36,177 nt of DNA. It comes from Basidiobolus meristosporus CBS 931.73 (lineage: Eukaryota > Basidiobolomycota > Basidiobolomycetes > Basidiobolales > Basidiobolaceae). A program made the translations under genes and the position numbers. The DNA lies in assembly GCA_002104905.1 (NCBI GenBank), contig MCFE01000787.1:1-36177 (forward strand), written 5' to 3'. Numbering within the stretch: the first letter of the stretch is position 1; each line of letters begins with the position of its first letter. The notes under the pieces are model-generated. The model did no database searches, was not told the origin of the DNA, and was given only the letters and a program-made list of their open reading frames with translations. Shown in pieces: positions 1 to 10,927 of the stretch.

Positions 1-97
1 ACTATTTCAGTATTAGCATACTGGAAGTTGTTGTATATTGTTGATTAGCCTCTACATTGTAGAACAAGCCCCAAACTAATCATAATACAACACAACA
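1..97 (-). repeat. Possible LTR terminus cut by the window edge
   Basis: Read on the minus strand, the Gypsy-2 reverse transcriptase frame (see 98-140) stops making sense at position 97, where a sequence starting TGTTGTGTTGTATTATG begins and runs off the left edge. TG at the 5' end and a sudden loss of coding similarity suggest the start of another LTR element inserted in Gypsy-2. The other end and any target duplication lie outside the window, so this is weak. Confidence 0.25.
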
Positions 98-140
98 GTT
101 CCCCCAAGGTTACTTGCTGGGTTTGATATATCCTTGCTCC
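98..140 (-). pseudogene. Gypsy-2 reverse transcriptase, short left fragment
   Basis: Translated on the minus strand this stretch reads EQGYIKPSK, stop, PWG, the segment that normally follows the QIDxLL helix at the start of a Ty3/Gypsy reverse transcriptase. The matching upstream half (ending KRQIDQL) lies at 18967-19050 on the same strand. The two halves join in frame when transposon B and one copy of the TCC duplication are removed, so this is the continuation of one gene. Internal stop codons show that it is dead. Confidence 0.6.
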
Positions 141-160
141 CCCTTTGAAAAATAATTTGG
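141..160 (+). repeat. Left terminal inverted repeat of transposon B
   Basis: The terminal 20 bases match the reverse complement of 18947-18966 at about 16 of 20 positions by hand alignment. The preceding TCC (138-140) recurs directly after the right end. Confidence 0.75.
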
Positions 161-409
161 TCTTGCAGGTTGATCTGATCCAGATCAGCCATTAAGATCC
201 AGTTTAGAGACCATCATAACAACAGCAGCTTGGAATTAATGACCCTCCTAATGAACTTATGACAAGATCATGATGGTGTTTTGCTAATTTTACTACCAAA
301 TAAAGGGATGAAACTTGACAATATTTTTTGGTGCTGGGACAATATTTGCATGGTATTGTTGCAATCTTTCAGCACTCTATAACTATTTTAAGTGGATCCA
401 GTTGGCCAG

Positions 410-3023
410 GATATCCAATTGCCTTATATGGCATGGAACTTGACGGTATTTTGACGGCCTCACCTCAAGATTCTGATGGCATTATATTGGCAGTATGATG
501 GCCTACTACTGGTTCTGTATAATGCTACCATACCAGTTTACCAAGTGGCATTTCCTTTTACTACCTCCCCTTGTGCAAATCATATATTCCACTGTAGAAT
601 CACCTTTCTTTATTTGCTTACCCACTACTACCTTGGGTATTCCACATACAGAACAAATCAAAAAAAACTATGGCCTCCTGCTTACTAACCTCTGCAAATG
701 TGCATACCTACTGCAATTGACATACTTCTATCACCTCAACTTTACGGCTTTTAGTGTGATACTTGCAAAGTTGCCATATACCTTGTACTGCTGGTTACAT
801 ATACATCTTGCAAGCATATGCTTGGTTGTTACCACTTCTGCCATGAATATGTCCTGAATATTGGCAAAGAACTTCTTGGTATTTAGCCAATATATTCCTT
901 CTCAGTGCTGGATTTTAGTACCCCTTATAGGTGCACTCTGGCATTTGTCTGTATGAATTTGGTATTGAATGGTGTCAAAGTTGGCTTGTGACCATGAGGT
1001 ATCTGGCATATCTTGGTGGAGTTTTCCTGATAAATATTAGTTGCTTGTTGCACCCAACCCAACTTTTCATTATATAACTGATTACCCACACATTGGGGCA
1101 GCTTATCTTCTTTATGCCATAGGCATAGGTGTCTCCATGTGCACATTTGTCCTCAGTATTTTCCAACTCTTTCTGGCTGTCCTCCATGTGCCAACTGATC
1201 ATACCCATGACGGACTTGAAGGTAATATTCTTGATGAGATTGGGATATGGTAGTACCTGCAACTTGACTTGTCTTCCTATCTCCCCACACATCCGCTCCA
1301 TAGGAAACTCCCAAAGGTGAAGCAAGGTCCAATATTCTCCACGCACCATGCAAGATGGAGTAGAGAATGGATACAGTAGTGGCAGAGATCTACGCATTCA
1401 GCTTTATGTTTGTAGTATAGCTGCTAAAATCCCATCACAAACTCCTCACACAACAGCTGTAGATGTGTCAAGTTGGGATTGGTGATCTGCTTCTGGGAAA
1501 ATATTCCTACAATGTCCCCATATGACTCCCAATGCTTTCAATGTACTCTTGGTAGCAACAGCATCAGAACACCACTTAAATAAATACATATCCAATTCAT
1601 CCAGACTTTGCATTTGTATTGTTGCATATGTGTACAAATACTAATTGGAGCCTGTGAGATGTACTTAGGGTAGCAGACACTCTGTCATATCTTGCCAATT
1701 CTTTCAAATTTCTCCAGTATCTTGAAGGGCTCATTTAGCTTAAAATGACCCATGTACAACTTGGTCATCAATATATGGATATTGTTGAAAAGCAAATGCA
1801 TTGCTCCCAGTGGAAAGCTTTTGCTCCTGCAGATACCCTCTATCTTAAGTATCTCCGGTTTCTGATTGATTCCATATTCCAGCCAATGGCTTATAGCTTG
1901 CCAACTTTGCTGCAATTGCATGCTTACTTCTGTATGTTCTCTCTGTGGAAAGATGATGTTCTTAATGCTAGTGTTTGGGTAATAGTAATGTGTGTGAGTT
2001 ATGGAGTAAATCCCCTGGATCTCTCACATTTGATAGCAATACCATCAATTGTGCCTGGAAAAACCTGCTATCTTGCTGATGGCTGGGGTATCTCTATAAA
2101 GTAGCCCTAGCTTCTTAGCTGTTTGTAATATTTGCCATCAAATATATTAGATGAGTTTGTGCTTGATTGATACTGAGTGCAGTACTGTATAGCTTTGCAA
2201 TATTTGTTGGACTGCATCAGCTCCCTCAGATAGGGTATGACCGGAAAATATCTGGAGTGTGAACAATGTTTTCCCTCAATGGTGGTGGATTCCTGACAGT
2301 TTGGACACATTGCAATGGCAGCATTTTTGGATGTGAATGCCATGCAACTGTTAGCACATGTTGGAATCAGGACAGTCTCTGGATCATATGTTGCCTGCTG
2401 CATGATGGTTGTCTACTTGTACCATGTACATGGTAAGTTGCATCCCAGTATGACTTTGGCAAGAAGTAGTAATAAATACTCAGAGCCCCCATTACTGATA
2501 TTAGTGCAACACACCACTTCTCTAGCCACAACATTACATCATTCACCAGTTGATGGATCACTGGGCTCACTTGGCTCCATAAAGCACCCTTGACATTTTT
2601 TTCAAGGAGTGTTGTCTCATTGCATACAGGGATTTGACCAGGCTTATACATGGAAGTATTGTTAGGGGAGATAGGCTCAAAATCTGTTAGTGAACCTTCT
2701 TTGTCAGAACTATCACTCTGTGTGCCATATTCAGAAGGCTGAGGTGGGCCTAAAGGTATCACAAACTCACCTGACTCAGTTTGTGCAAGGTGACAAAGAT
2801 GGCCAGGTGCTGATATAGAAGTATCAACTGGCTGGCAAGATGATGTTGGTACAGTAGCAACCAATGAATGGTCAAATATGACTTGGGGGGCAAAACACTT
2901 GCTATGATCCTTGTAATACTTCCTATGCTGTTTGCATGCTTCATGGATGAGAGGCTTGCCACAATAGCCACATGGTCTTTTTTCTCTTCTCTTATGGTGT
3001 TGAGTCAAAGTAGTCTTGTCCAT
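410..3023 (-). pseudogene. ORF1 of copy B: Tnp2-like transposase, internally deleted
   Basis: Starting at the Met codon at 3023, the N-terminus has a Cys/His cluster, CGYCGKPLIHEACKQH, likely zinc-binding. A linker rich in Ser, Pro and acidic residues follows. A second frame from 2403 holds CPNC and RYFPVIPYLRELM, as in the N-terminal part of PF02992 (Tnp2) transposases. Further on are SFPLGAMHLLFNN (about 1820) and the C-terminal block FPMERMCGEIGRQ (about 1290). Frames change several times. Compared with copy A, about 300 bp are missing at the junction near 2093-2104. This removes the ALDGF catalytic motif and most of the core up to just before the second Asp, so it cannot encode an active transposase. 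It is divergent from B's ORF2 (9053). Confidence 0.7.
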
Positions 3024-3214
3024 GGGGCAAACAGTTTGACCTTCAATGACATAACACTATTATATCACTTTTTGGTCAATACTCATGTGAACTTAAGACA
3101 GACTAGTATTTGAGACATTGCACCTACATGAATATAAGATTCAATGATGACCAGCCATAGTAAGCATTATAAATAAATTTGTAGCACCACATACATATGT
3201 ATATGTAACACTAT

Positions 3215-3234
3215 CCCTATGAGAAATTATTTAG
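3215..3234 (+). repeat. Left terminal inverted repeat of transposon A
   Basis: Pairs with 8999-9018 (about 16 of 20 positions). The outer flank is TAT, repeated after the right end. The word CACTAT just outside belongs to the host copy and is not part of the repeat. Confidence 0.75.
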
Positions 3235-3544
3235 ATGATCCCATCAAAAGGCCATCACAAAGTTAATGTCCCATGACTAAGAGGTACTGATCTTGTCAGG
3301 ACACCATCCAGAGACCATTGAAAAATAATTGCACCCGGATTTCACAAAAAACCTTGTCAAAATTTTTCATCACAACAATGTATAAGTGGCTTTTGATTGG
3401 TTCCCTGCCAATTTGCTCACTTTCTGATCGCAGACACTCTATCATCTCCTTTGTTTGTGTGAATTGATTGGCTATTTCCTCTTCTTCACACTTCTTACTT
3501 CCTGACCCAACCATTTCACTTACTTTTCATGCATACCAATTGAT

Positions 3545-5611
3545 TTATTTCCATTGAAACTTCAGTTGTATCTCAATTGCCAATTGTATTGACCTATACA
3601 AGTCTCTATACCCTACACTAGCTTTAAGCCCAACCCCACACTCAATAAGTAACTCCATTAAAATCCACCACTCAATAAGTATTTCTGCTGTAATGCTCTG
3701 GTTCCACAACTTTGGCAGGAACCCAACAGCTCTATGCCACTGTTCATTCACTGGTTCCCATGCATCCTGGTCTTCTGTTGGCACTGCAAGCTCTAGCTCC
3801 TCATCTGCCAGTCTTTGCAATAAATCCTTGCAATATTCTAGTCTGTCTTCTTAAGCACTGCTCTTGAAGAAGCTCTGTAACCTCTTGGTGTGCCTATTAA
3901 TGTTCCAAAATTCCACTGAAGGCATTGTGATAGTCTTCCAAGCTCTTGACATTGTAGCCTTATCTATCAGTGGGATCTCCACTCTGTCAACAATGGAGGC
4001 TGTGGAGGCTGTGGTAGATGAATTCCTTTTTCAGTAAACTCATTTACCTTGCTGGAGTGTAGCTCAACTGGCTGTGCTTCCAACTCTTATGAAAACAGCT
4101 GTTTTCTTGTTGGTAATTCTTCTTGGCTATGATGGGATTCAGTCTATTCCAGGCTTGCGGCATTAATTTGCAAGAACTGCAGTTTTTTTTGCTTGCCTCC
4201 CTGTCTCAGGCTTGGGGAGACATTTTTCCCTTTACCTTTACCTTTATCACTGCAAGGTCTTTCACTGCTACTTTGTCTGAGTGCATCTTGTAAAGAACTG
4301 CGTTTTCTCCTGGATAAATTCTGCTCTGACGCATCTGTTTTGGCCTGCTTGTCCCTTGCTGGCACTCTTATGGCAAGCTGACATTTCTTTTCAGCTTGTT
4401 TTGAGCTCTCAACCATAGTTGTGATGGGCTCCTGTAAAAGCAACTGGTCTTTATCACTGCCAGGTCCTTCACTGCTACTTTGACTTGGTGCTTCTTGAGT
4501 GGTACTACACTTTTTCCTTGATAAATGTTGTGCTGGTGTATCCATATCTGCCTGCTTGTCCCTAATTGGCACTCTTCCAGCTGCCTGACATCTCTTTGAT
4601 GCTTGTCTGGAGCTTTTGGCCCTGCTTGTAATGGGCTCTTGAGGAAGCCGCTGGTTTTTAGCCATGGCACCCTTGTTCTTCTGCCTTTGATAGTTTCTGC
4701 TATTCTTAAGATACTTTCTTAGCATACCAATGCTGGCCCAAAATCTGTTTGCCTGTTTGAATCCAGGATAATGCTCATGGAACAAGTCAAGTGCATTCTG
4801 CTTGGCCTTAGGTTTGTGATGGTCCCATGGTATGCCGGCCTTAAGGTAATGGCGTGCTAGACTTCTGACGGCCTCTTGTATATTGGCCCACTCTTCATTA
4901 TTGCACTCAACAGCTTACAGATCTTCAATGTCTTTTGATTTTGAGGCTTTGGTACAAACACCACATTGTCTCCCTTTCATGCTGTGATAGGTTTCTCTGT
5001 GGGCTTTATCTTTGGGTACTGTTGTTGTGCTTCAAAGACGGTACAGTGTTCCTCTGCTGTTACATTGGGAAATGGCTCAATTATTGGTGGTGACATTGAA
5101 CTGCTTGAGTTTCTTTTTTGCAGCAAAGATACTGCTTTCTCTACCTGGGATATTGATTGCTCTACATGTATTATCCGCTAATCCTGTTTCTGGACTACTT
5201 CCTGATATCTCTGGGCCATTGTATCTATCCTATCAGCCACTGCACCTAATTGCTTCATTAATGCTTTAGTATGAGCTGACAACATACTTGCTAATATGGA
5301 TGGTGGTGATTTTATCATGGCCACTTGCTGATCTTCAACTGAGGTTACTGCATTTGCTACATTCTCATCTGCCCTAGCATAATGGTCAGCTTGTGGCTCC
5401 ACAGTGGTTTGCAATTGCCAACTTGACTGAGAGCCTGAGGAGTCCGCATTATTACCTTCAATGGGCACACTGTCCACAGGGCCTTTTTTGGATATAGCCC
5501 TGCTTGTTGCACTGAATGTCAAACAAGCTGTTGTCCTACCATTCTTCTGTTGCCGTCAGCAGTGGGGTTTGGTTGAGAACCAGACAACTTTGCCTTATTT
5601 TCTGGTGGCAT
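3545..5611 (-). pseudogene. ORF2 of copy A: accessory transposon protein of unknown function
   Basis: The start is the ATG at 5609-5611, inside the palindrome CATATATATG that is conserved before ORF2 in all copies. About 689 codons are spanned. In order there is a Ser/Pro-rich start, a segment with heptad-like spacing (LGAVADRIDTMAQRYQEVV, about 5200-5270), a charged block ending YPGFKQANRFWASIGMLRKY (about 4700-4770), two tandem basic repeats of about 70 residues (4250-4675), and a C-terminal block with EDQDAWEPVNEQWHRAVGF (3550-3800). A TAG near 5180 replaces a Glu codon of copy C, and there are one-base shifts. I recognise no family. By position it could act like the second, DNA-binding protein of plant En/Spm, but this is inference. 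Confidence 0.6.
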
Positions 5612-5833
5612 ATATATGGAAGTGAGTCAAACTAAAGGGGAAATAGTGCTACATATACGTGTGTATGTGGTGCCACAACTTTATTTATAATGCTTACTAT
5701 GGCTGGTCATCATTGAATCTTGCATTCCTGTAGGTGCAATGTCTCAAATAGAAGACTGTCTTAAGTGCACATGAGTATTGGCCAGAAAGTGATATAATAG
5801 TGTTATGTTGTTGAAGGTCAAACTGTTTGCCCT
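5612..5833. promoter_or_regulatory. Divergent intergenic region of copy A (likely bidirectional promoter)
   Basis: These 222 bp separate the ATG of ORF2 (minus) from the ATG of ORF1 (plus). Copy C has the same 222-bp spacing (25793-26014), and copy B has the same sequence split by A. Conserved parts are CATATATATG overlapping the ORF2 start, the tract TTTCCCCTTTAGTTTGACTC and a near-palindrome around CATATACGTGTGTATGTG. A promoter role is inferred from gene orientation and conservation. Confidence 0.5.
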
Positions 5834-8739
5834 ATGGACAAGACTACTTTGACTCAACACCATAAGAGAAGGAAAAAAGACCATGTGGCTATTGTGGCAA
5901 GCCTCTCATCCATGAAGCATGCAAACAGCATAGGAAGTATTAGAAGGATCACAGCCAGTGTTTTGCCACCCAAGTCATATTTGACCATTCATTGGTCACT
6001 ACTGTACCAACATTATCTTGCTGGCCAGTTGATACTTCTATATCAGCACCTGGCCATCTTTGTCACCTTGCACAAACTGAGTCAGGTGAGTTTGTGATGC
6101 CTTTAGGCTCACCTCAGCCTTCTGAATATGGCATGTAGAGTGATAGCTCTGACAAAGAAGGTTCACTAATGGATTTTGAGCCTATCTCCCATAACAACAG
6201 TACCACATATGAGCCTGGTCAATTCCCTAGATGCAATGAAACAACACCTGTTGAAACAAATGCCAAGGATACTTTATGGTGCCAAGTGAGCCCAGTAATC
6301 CATCCACTGGTGAATGATGTAATGTTGTGGCTAGAGATGTGGTGTGTTTCCACTAATATCAGTAATGGGGGCTTGGAGGATTTATTACTACTTCTTGCCA
6401 AAATCATACCTGGAAGCAACTTACCATGCACATGAAACAAGTGAACAACCATCATGCGGCTGGTAATATATATCCAGAGACTGTCCTGATTCCAGTATGT
6501 GTTAACAGTTGCATGGCATTCACATCCAAAAATGCTACCATTGCAATGTGTCCAAATTGACAGGAATCCACCACCATTGAGGGAAAACATTGCTCACACT
6601 CTGGATACATTGCGGTCATGCCCTGTCTGAGAAAGCTGATGCAGTCCACAAATATTGCAAAGCTATACAGTACCGCACTCAGTATCAATCAAGCGCAAAC
6701 GTATCTTATATATTTGATGGCAAACATCACAAACAGCTAAGAAGCAAGGGATACTTGAAGGTATGTATGACCATGCCTTTGCTTTAGCACTTGATGGATT
6801 CTCATTAAACAAGTACTCTACAAGCAAATCCTGCTGGCTACTGATTCTCATCAATCTGAATCTGCCGCACATCTTGCAGTATCAGAGCAATAATCTGATG
6901 GTAGTCTCACTGGTATCTGGGCCTAAATCACTGTCCAACCTGGATAGCTACCTGTGTCCATTGCTGGATGAATTTTGTATGCTTTCCAGTGGGATAATGG
7001 TAAATAGCTGTCATGTAAAAGCACATATTATTATCTGCCTTGGAGATACCCCAGCCATCAGCAAGATAGCAGGTTTTTCCAGGCACAATTGATGGTAATG
7101 CTATCAAATGTGTGAGATCCAGGGGATTTACTCCATAACTCACACACATTATTATTACCCAAACACCAGCATTAAGAACATCATCTTTCCACAGAGAGAA
7201 CATACAGAAGTAAGCATGCAATTGCAGCAAAGTTGGCAAGCTATAAGCCATTGGCTGGAATATGGAATCAACCAGAAACTGGAGATACTTGAGATAGAGG
7301 GTATCTGCAGGAGCAAAAGCTTTCCACTGGGAGCAATGCATTTGCTTTTCAACAATATCCATATATTGATGACCAAGTTGTACATGGGGCATTTCAAGCT
7401 AAATGAGCCCTTTGAGATACCGGAGAACTTTGAAAATATTGGCAAGATATTACAGAGTATCTAAGATATTACAGAGTATCTGCTACCCTAAGTACTTCTC
7501 ATGGGCTCCAATTAATATTCATACGCATATGCTTGAATACAAATGCAAAGACTGGATGATCTGCATATGTATTTATTCAAGTGGTGTTCTAAAGCCATTC
7601 CTACCAAGAGTATATTGGAAGCATTGGGAGTCATATGTGGGCATTGTAGGAATATTTATTCAGAAATGGATCACCAATGCCAACTTGACGCATCTACAGC
7701 TGTTGTGTGAGGAGTTTGTGATGGGATCTGAGCGGCTATACTACAAACATAAAGCTGAATGTGCATTTCTCTGCCGCTACTGTATCCATTCTCTACTCCA
7801 TCTTGCATGGTGTGTGGAGAATATTGGGCCTTGCTTCACCTTTTGGGAGTTTCCTATGGAGCAGATGTGTGGGGAGATAGGAAGACAAGTCAAGTTGCAT
7901 GTACTACCATATCCCAATCTCATCAGGAATATTACCTTCAAGTCTGTCATGGATGTGATGAGTTGGCACATGGAGGACAGCCAGAAAGAGTTGGAAAATG
8001 CTGAGGACAAATGTGCACATGGAGACACCTATGCCTATGGCATTAAGAAGCTAAGCAGCCCCAATGCATGGGTAATCAGTTAAGTATTGCAAAGTTGGGT
8101 TGGGTACAACAAGCAACTCACTTTTATCAGGAAAACTCCACCAAAATATGCCGGATTTCTTGTGGTCACAAGCCAACTTTCACACCATTCAATATGGAAT
8201 TCACACAAACAAAAGCCAGAGCGCACCTATAAGGGGGACTAGAATCCAGCAGTGAGAAGGAATATATTGGCTAAATACTAAGAAGTTCTTTGCCAATATT
8301 CAGGAGGTATTCATGGCAGAAGTGGCAACAATCAAGCATATGTTTGCAAGATGTATATGCTACCAGCAGAACAAGGTATATGGCAACTTTGCAAGTATCA
8401 CACTAAAAAGCCGTAAAGTTGAGGTGATAGAAGTATGTCAGTTGTGGCAGGTGTGCAAGTTTGTAGAGGTTAGTAAGCAGGAGGCCATAGTTTTTTTTGA
8501 ATCAAACTATTTGTGGAATACCCAAGGTAGTAGTAGGTAAGCAAATAAAGAAAGGTTATTATACAGTGGAATATATCAATTGCACAACGGGAGGTAGAAA
8601 AGGGAAATACTATTTGGTAAATTGGTATGGTAGCATTATACAGAACCAGCAGCAGGCTGTCATACTGCCAAGAAAAAGCCATCAGAGTGTTGCTGTGAGG
8701 CCATCAAAATACCCCCAAGTTTCTTGCCATATAAGGTAA
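5834..8739 (+). pseudogene. ORF1 of copy A: Tnp2-like (EnSpm/CACTA group) transposase
   Basis: It starts MDKTTLTQHHKRR, as in copy B. The core is readable from 6763: ALDGFSLN with the first Asp codon at 6793-6795, then INLNLP, SGPKSLSNLDSYLCPLL and CLGDTPAISKIAGF with the second Asp at 7045-7047, then CEIQGIYSITHTHYYY. This order matches PF02992 Tnp2 transposases, an RNase H-like DDE family. Later come KSFPLGAMHLLFNNIH (about 7320) and the C-terminal FPMEQMCGEIGRQ (7851), whose Glu is a candidate for the third catalytic residue. The frame must change several times, for example near 5875 where the Cys/His cluster is lost and near 6470 and 7090, with stops after 8083. The gene is therefore decayed, but it has the best-preserved core here. 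Confidence 0.72.
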
Positions 8740-8998
8740 TTGGAAGTCCAGGCAAATTCTATCCACTTAAAATAGTAATAGAGCGCTAAAAGACCGCAAA
8801 AATACCATGCAAATATTGTCACAGAACCAATCAAAAATTGTCAAGTTTTCTTCCTTTTTTTGGCTGTAAAATTTGCAAAACACCATCATGATCTTGTTGT
8901 AAGATTGTCAGGAGGGTCACTAATTGCAAGCTGCTGTTATTATGACGGTCTCTAAACGGGATCTTGACGGATGATCCAGATTGGATCCACCCACAGGA

Positions 8999-9018
8999 CT
9001 AAATTATTGTTCATAAGG
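8999..9018 (-). repeat. Right terminal inverted repeat of transposon A
   Basis: Reverse complement CCTTATGAACAATAATTTAG matches the left end at 3215-3234. It is followed by TAT (9019-9021), and then copy B resumes 31 bases before its ORF2 start codon. Confidence 0.75.
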
Positions 9019-9052
9019 TATTTCCCCTTTGGTTTGACTCACTTCCATATAT

Positions 9053-9645
9053 ATGCCACCAAAAAATAAAGCAAAGCTGTCTGGTTCTCAACCAAATGCC
9101 ACCGCTGACAGCAACAAAGAATGGTCAGACAACAGCTTGCTTTGACATTCAGTCCAGCAAGTGGGGCTACATCCAAAAAAGTCCCTGTGGACAGTTAGCC
9201 CACTGAAGGTAATAATGCGGGCTCCTCAGGCTCTCAGTCAAGTTGGCAATTGCAAACCACTGTGGAGCCACAAGCTGACCATTATGCTAGGGCAGATGAG
9301 AATGTAGCAAATGCAGTAACCTCAGTTGAAGATCAGTAAGTGGCCATGATAAAATCACCCCCACCCATATTAGCAGGTATGTTGTCAGCTCATACCAAAG
9401 CATTAATGAAGCAATTAGGTGCAGTGGCTGATAGGATAGATGCAATGGCCTAGAGAAATCAGGAAATTGGCCAGAAACAGGATGAGTGGATAATATGTGT
9501 AGAGCAATCAATATCCCAGGTAGAGAAAGCAGTATCTTTGCTGCAAAGAAGGCACTTGAGCAGCTCAATGTCACCACCAATAATTGAGCCATTTCCCAAT
9601 GTAACAGTAGTGGAACACTGTACAGTCTGTGAAGCACAACAACAG
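9053..9645 (+). pseudogene. ORF2 of copy B, 5' part (split by Gypsy-1)
   Basis: The start ATG (9053-9055) again lies in CATATATATG. The sequence parallels ORF2 of A and C: the Ser-rich start, the coiled-coil-like block LGAVADRIDAMA and the EQSISQVEKAVSLLQ helix. Stops at 9337 (CAA to TAA) and 9451 (CAG to TAG) are absent from A and C at the same codons. The gene is cut at 9645 by Gypsy-1 and continues at 17192 after the AACAG duplication. Confidence 0.6.
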
Positions 9646-10014
9646 TGAGAGTACTAAATGCAGTACCCACTCTTTGACCAAGAATTCTCCCCAGAGTCCT
9701 ACCCAAAGTCCACCAGTATCCTCCCTATGATTCCCCCATGCACCCTCCCTCCTATCCCTACACTTATCTAGTTAGTACACTTACCATCACAGGAAGGTGT
9801 TCACACCCCTATTTTATAACACATTGACTATTATCTAAGCCCCCCCAAGTGATATATATATGTACCCAATTGAACCAAGACAAGGGGATTGGACAAAATA
9901 AACACAAGTCTTTATTACCTAGCTACCTTCTATTGGAAGCTACTCTGAACCAAGTGGTACTAACTTGACCTACAAGCTCTCCCACTCACCAAGTACAGTC
10001 AGTAATAACCCACA
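9646..10014 (+). repeat. 5' LTR of Gypsy-1
   Basis: It starts TGAGAGTACTAAATGCAG and ends AGTAATAACCCACA. It aligns over its whole length with 16822-17191. A run GTGATATATATATG is a plausible TATA region and CAAAATAAACAC a plausible poly(A) signal, both inferred. Confidence 0.9.
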
Positions 10015-10018
10015 TATT

Positions 10019-10036
10019 TGGTGCCATCTCTGTGGA
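10019..10036 (+). other. Primer-binding site of Gypsy-1
   Basis: TGGTGCCATCTCTGTGG begins four bases after the end of the 5' LTR. TGG is the complement of a tRNA CCA end, as expected for tRNA priming. I cannot assign the tRNA. Confidence 0.6.
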
Positions 10037-10055
10037 AATAAGCGCAAGTGAGGTG

Positions 10056-10927
10056 ATGACTACTACAATCAAACTAAAAACATACAAGGGAAAGAGAGAG
10101 AAAGCCCTTGAGTGGTTTGATAAGTTTGAGAAAGTTGCGGTTGATGCAGGATGGGACAACAATAAGAAAGTAAGGGAGTTTGCAAGACATATGGAAGGGT
10201 CAGCATGGTGATGGCATTATGGGTTGGAAGAGGCAGTTAAAGACAACTGGGATGCACTAGAAGAAGCCTACAAGACACGCTTTCTATATGCAGAAGGATA
10301 CCACTACAAAGCCCTTCTACTGTCCTCACGGAAGAAAAGCAGTGAGAGCTATGAAGCCTACACTGAACTGTTTCTCCAACAAGTTTGATGTCTCCCAAAG
10401 GATAAAATTGCCAAACAACAGCTCATGAGGTATAACATCATGGGCTTAGACAACAAAATAAGACAAAGGGCGTCCAAAGAACAACAGGGATGTAAAACGC
10501 TGCAAGAGTTGGTCAAACAAGTGCAAGGGGTCATCTTGCTATGGGGGCTACCCTCTAGTGATACAAATAATTGAAGGACAGGGATCCCCTGTAAGAAAGG
10601 AAAATTGCCTCCCCAAAAGACCGTGAGTTAGAAGAATTACGGCAAAAGGTCCAAGAACTCTCAATCAATAATGTCCAAGAAGTCCTCAAAGAAAGTGATA
10701 AACTCTGGGAAGCTGTTGTAGATCTAAAGACCCAGGTACAAGCCCTGACCCAACAGATGGAAGAACCGTGACAGCAGTATCTGTGTTATGTGTGTGGAGA
10801 AGTAGGTCACCGGGCCCACAAATGTGAAAAACAGTATGGACAAGAAGCCGTACCGGACACAAAAGAGAAGAAGGCATTGAAAGACAGAGTCCCTTGCCAG
10901 GAGGCCAACAGGACTCAGTCAATCTAA
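10056..10927 (+). pseudogene. gag: gag of Gypsy-1 (capsid and CCHC zinc knuckle)
   Basis: The ATG at 10056 opens a frame reading MTTTIKLKTYKGKREKALEW, followed by a capsid-like region of retrotransposon Gag type. Stops interrupt it near 10209 and 10387. After a frame change the nucleocapsid end has the knuckle CYVCGEVGHRAHKC (10784-10825), an exact CX2CX4HX4C. A TGA at 10769 just before the knuckle is likely a former CGA. The knuckle frame ends at TAA 10925, while pol is open from 10894 in the -1 frame. This overlap would fit -1 frameshifting in the live ancestor, as in many Gypsy elements, though decay makes it uncertain. Confidence 0.75.

Larger units (their letters stand above)
3215..9018. 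mobile_element. DNA transposon copy A (Tnp2/EnSpm-like), inserted in copy B
   Basis: The element is 5804 bp. The left end reads CCCTATGAGAAATTATTTAG and the reverse complement of the right end reads CCTTATGAACAATAATTTAG, about 16 of 20 identical. TAT flanks both ends (3212-3214 and 9019-9021). Removing A and one TAT restores CACTATTTCCCC, exactly the sequence found at the equivalent site inside A (revcomp of about 5640-5651). A carries ORF2 on the minus strand (3545-5611) and ORF1 on the plus strand (5834-8739), divergent around a 222-bp spacer. It is the most complete copy and keeps both Asp residues of the transposase core, but both genes contain frame breaks. Confidence 0.82.

Noticed and set aside
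476-857. Plus-strand frames in the first kilobase
   Set aside because: They are antisense to the decayed transposase tail of copy B; similar antisense frames occur at 8470-8682 and 21042-21371.
3208-3216. CACTAT at the left edge of copy A suggesting a classic CACTA terminus
   Set aside because: The same CACTAT is part of the host copy's intergenic sequence, the right end has no matching TAGTG, and copy B lacks it; the supported ends start with CCC after the TAT duplication.
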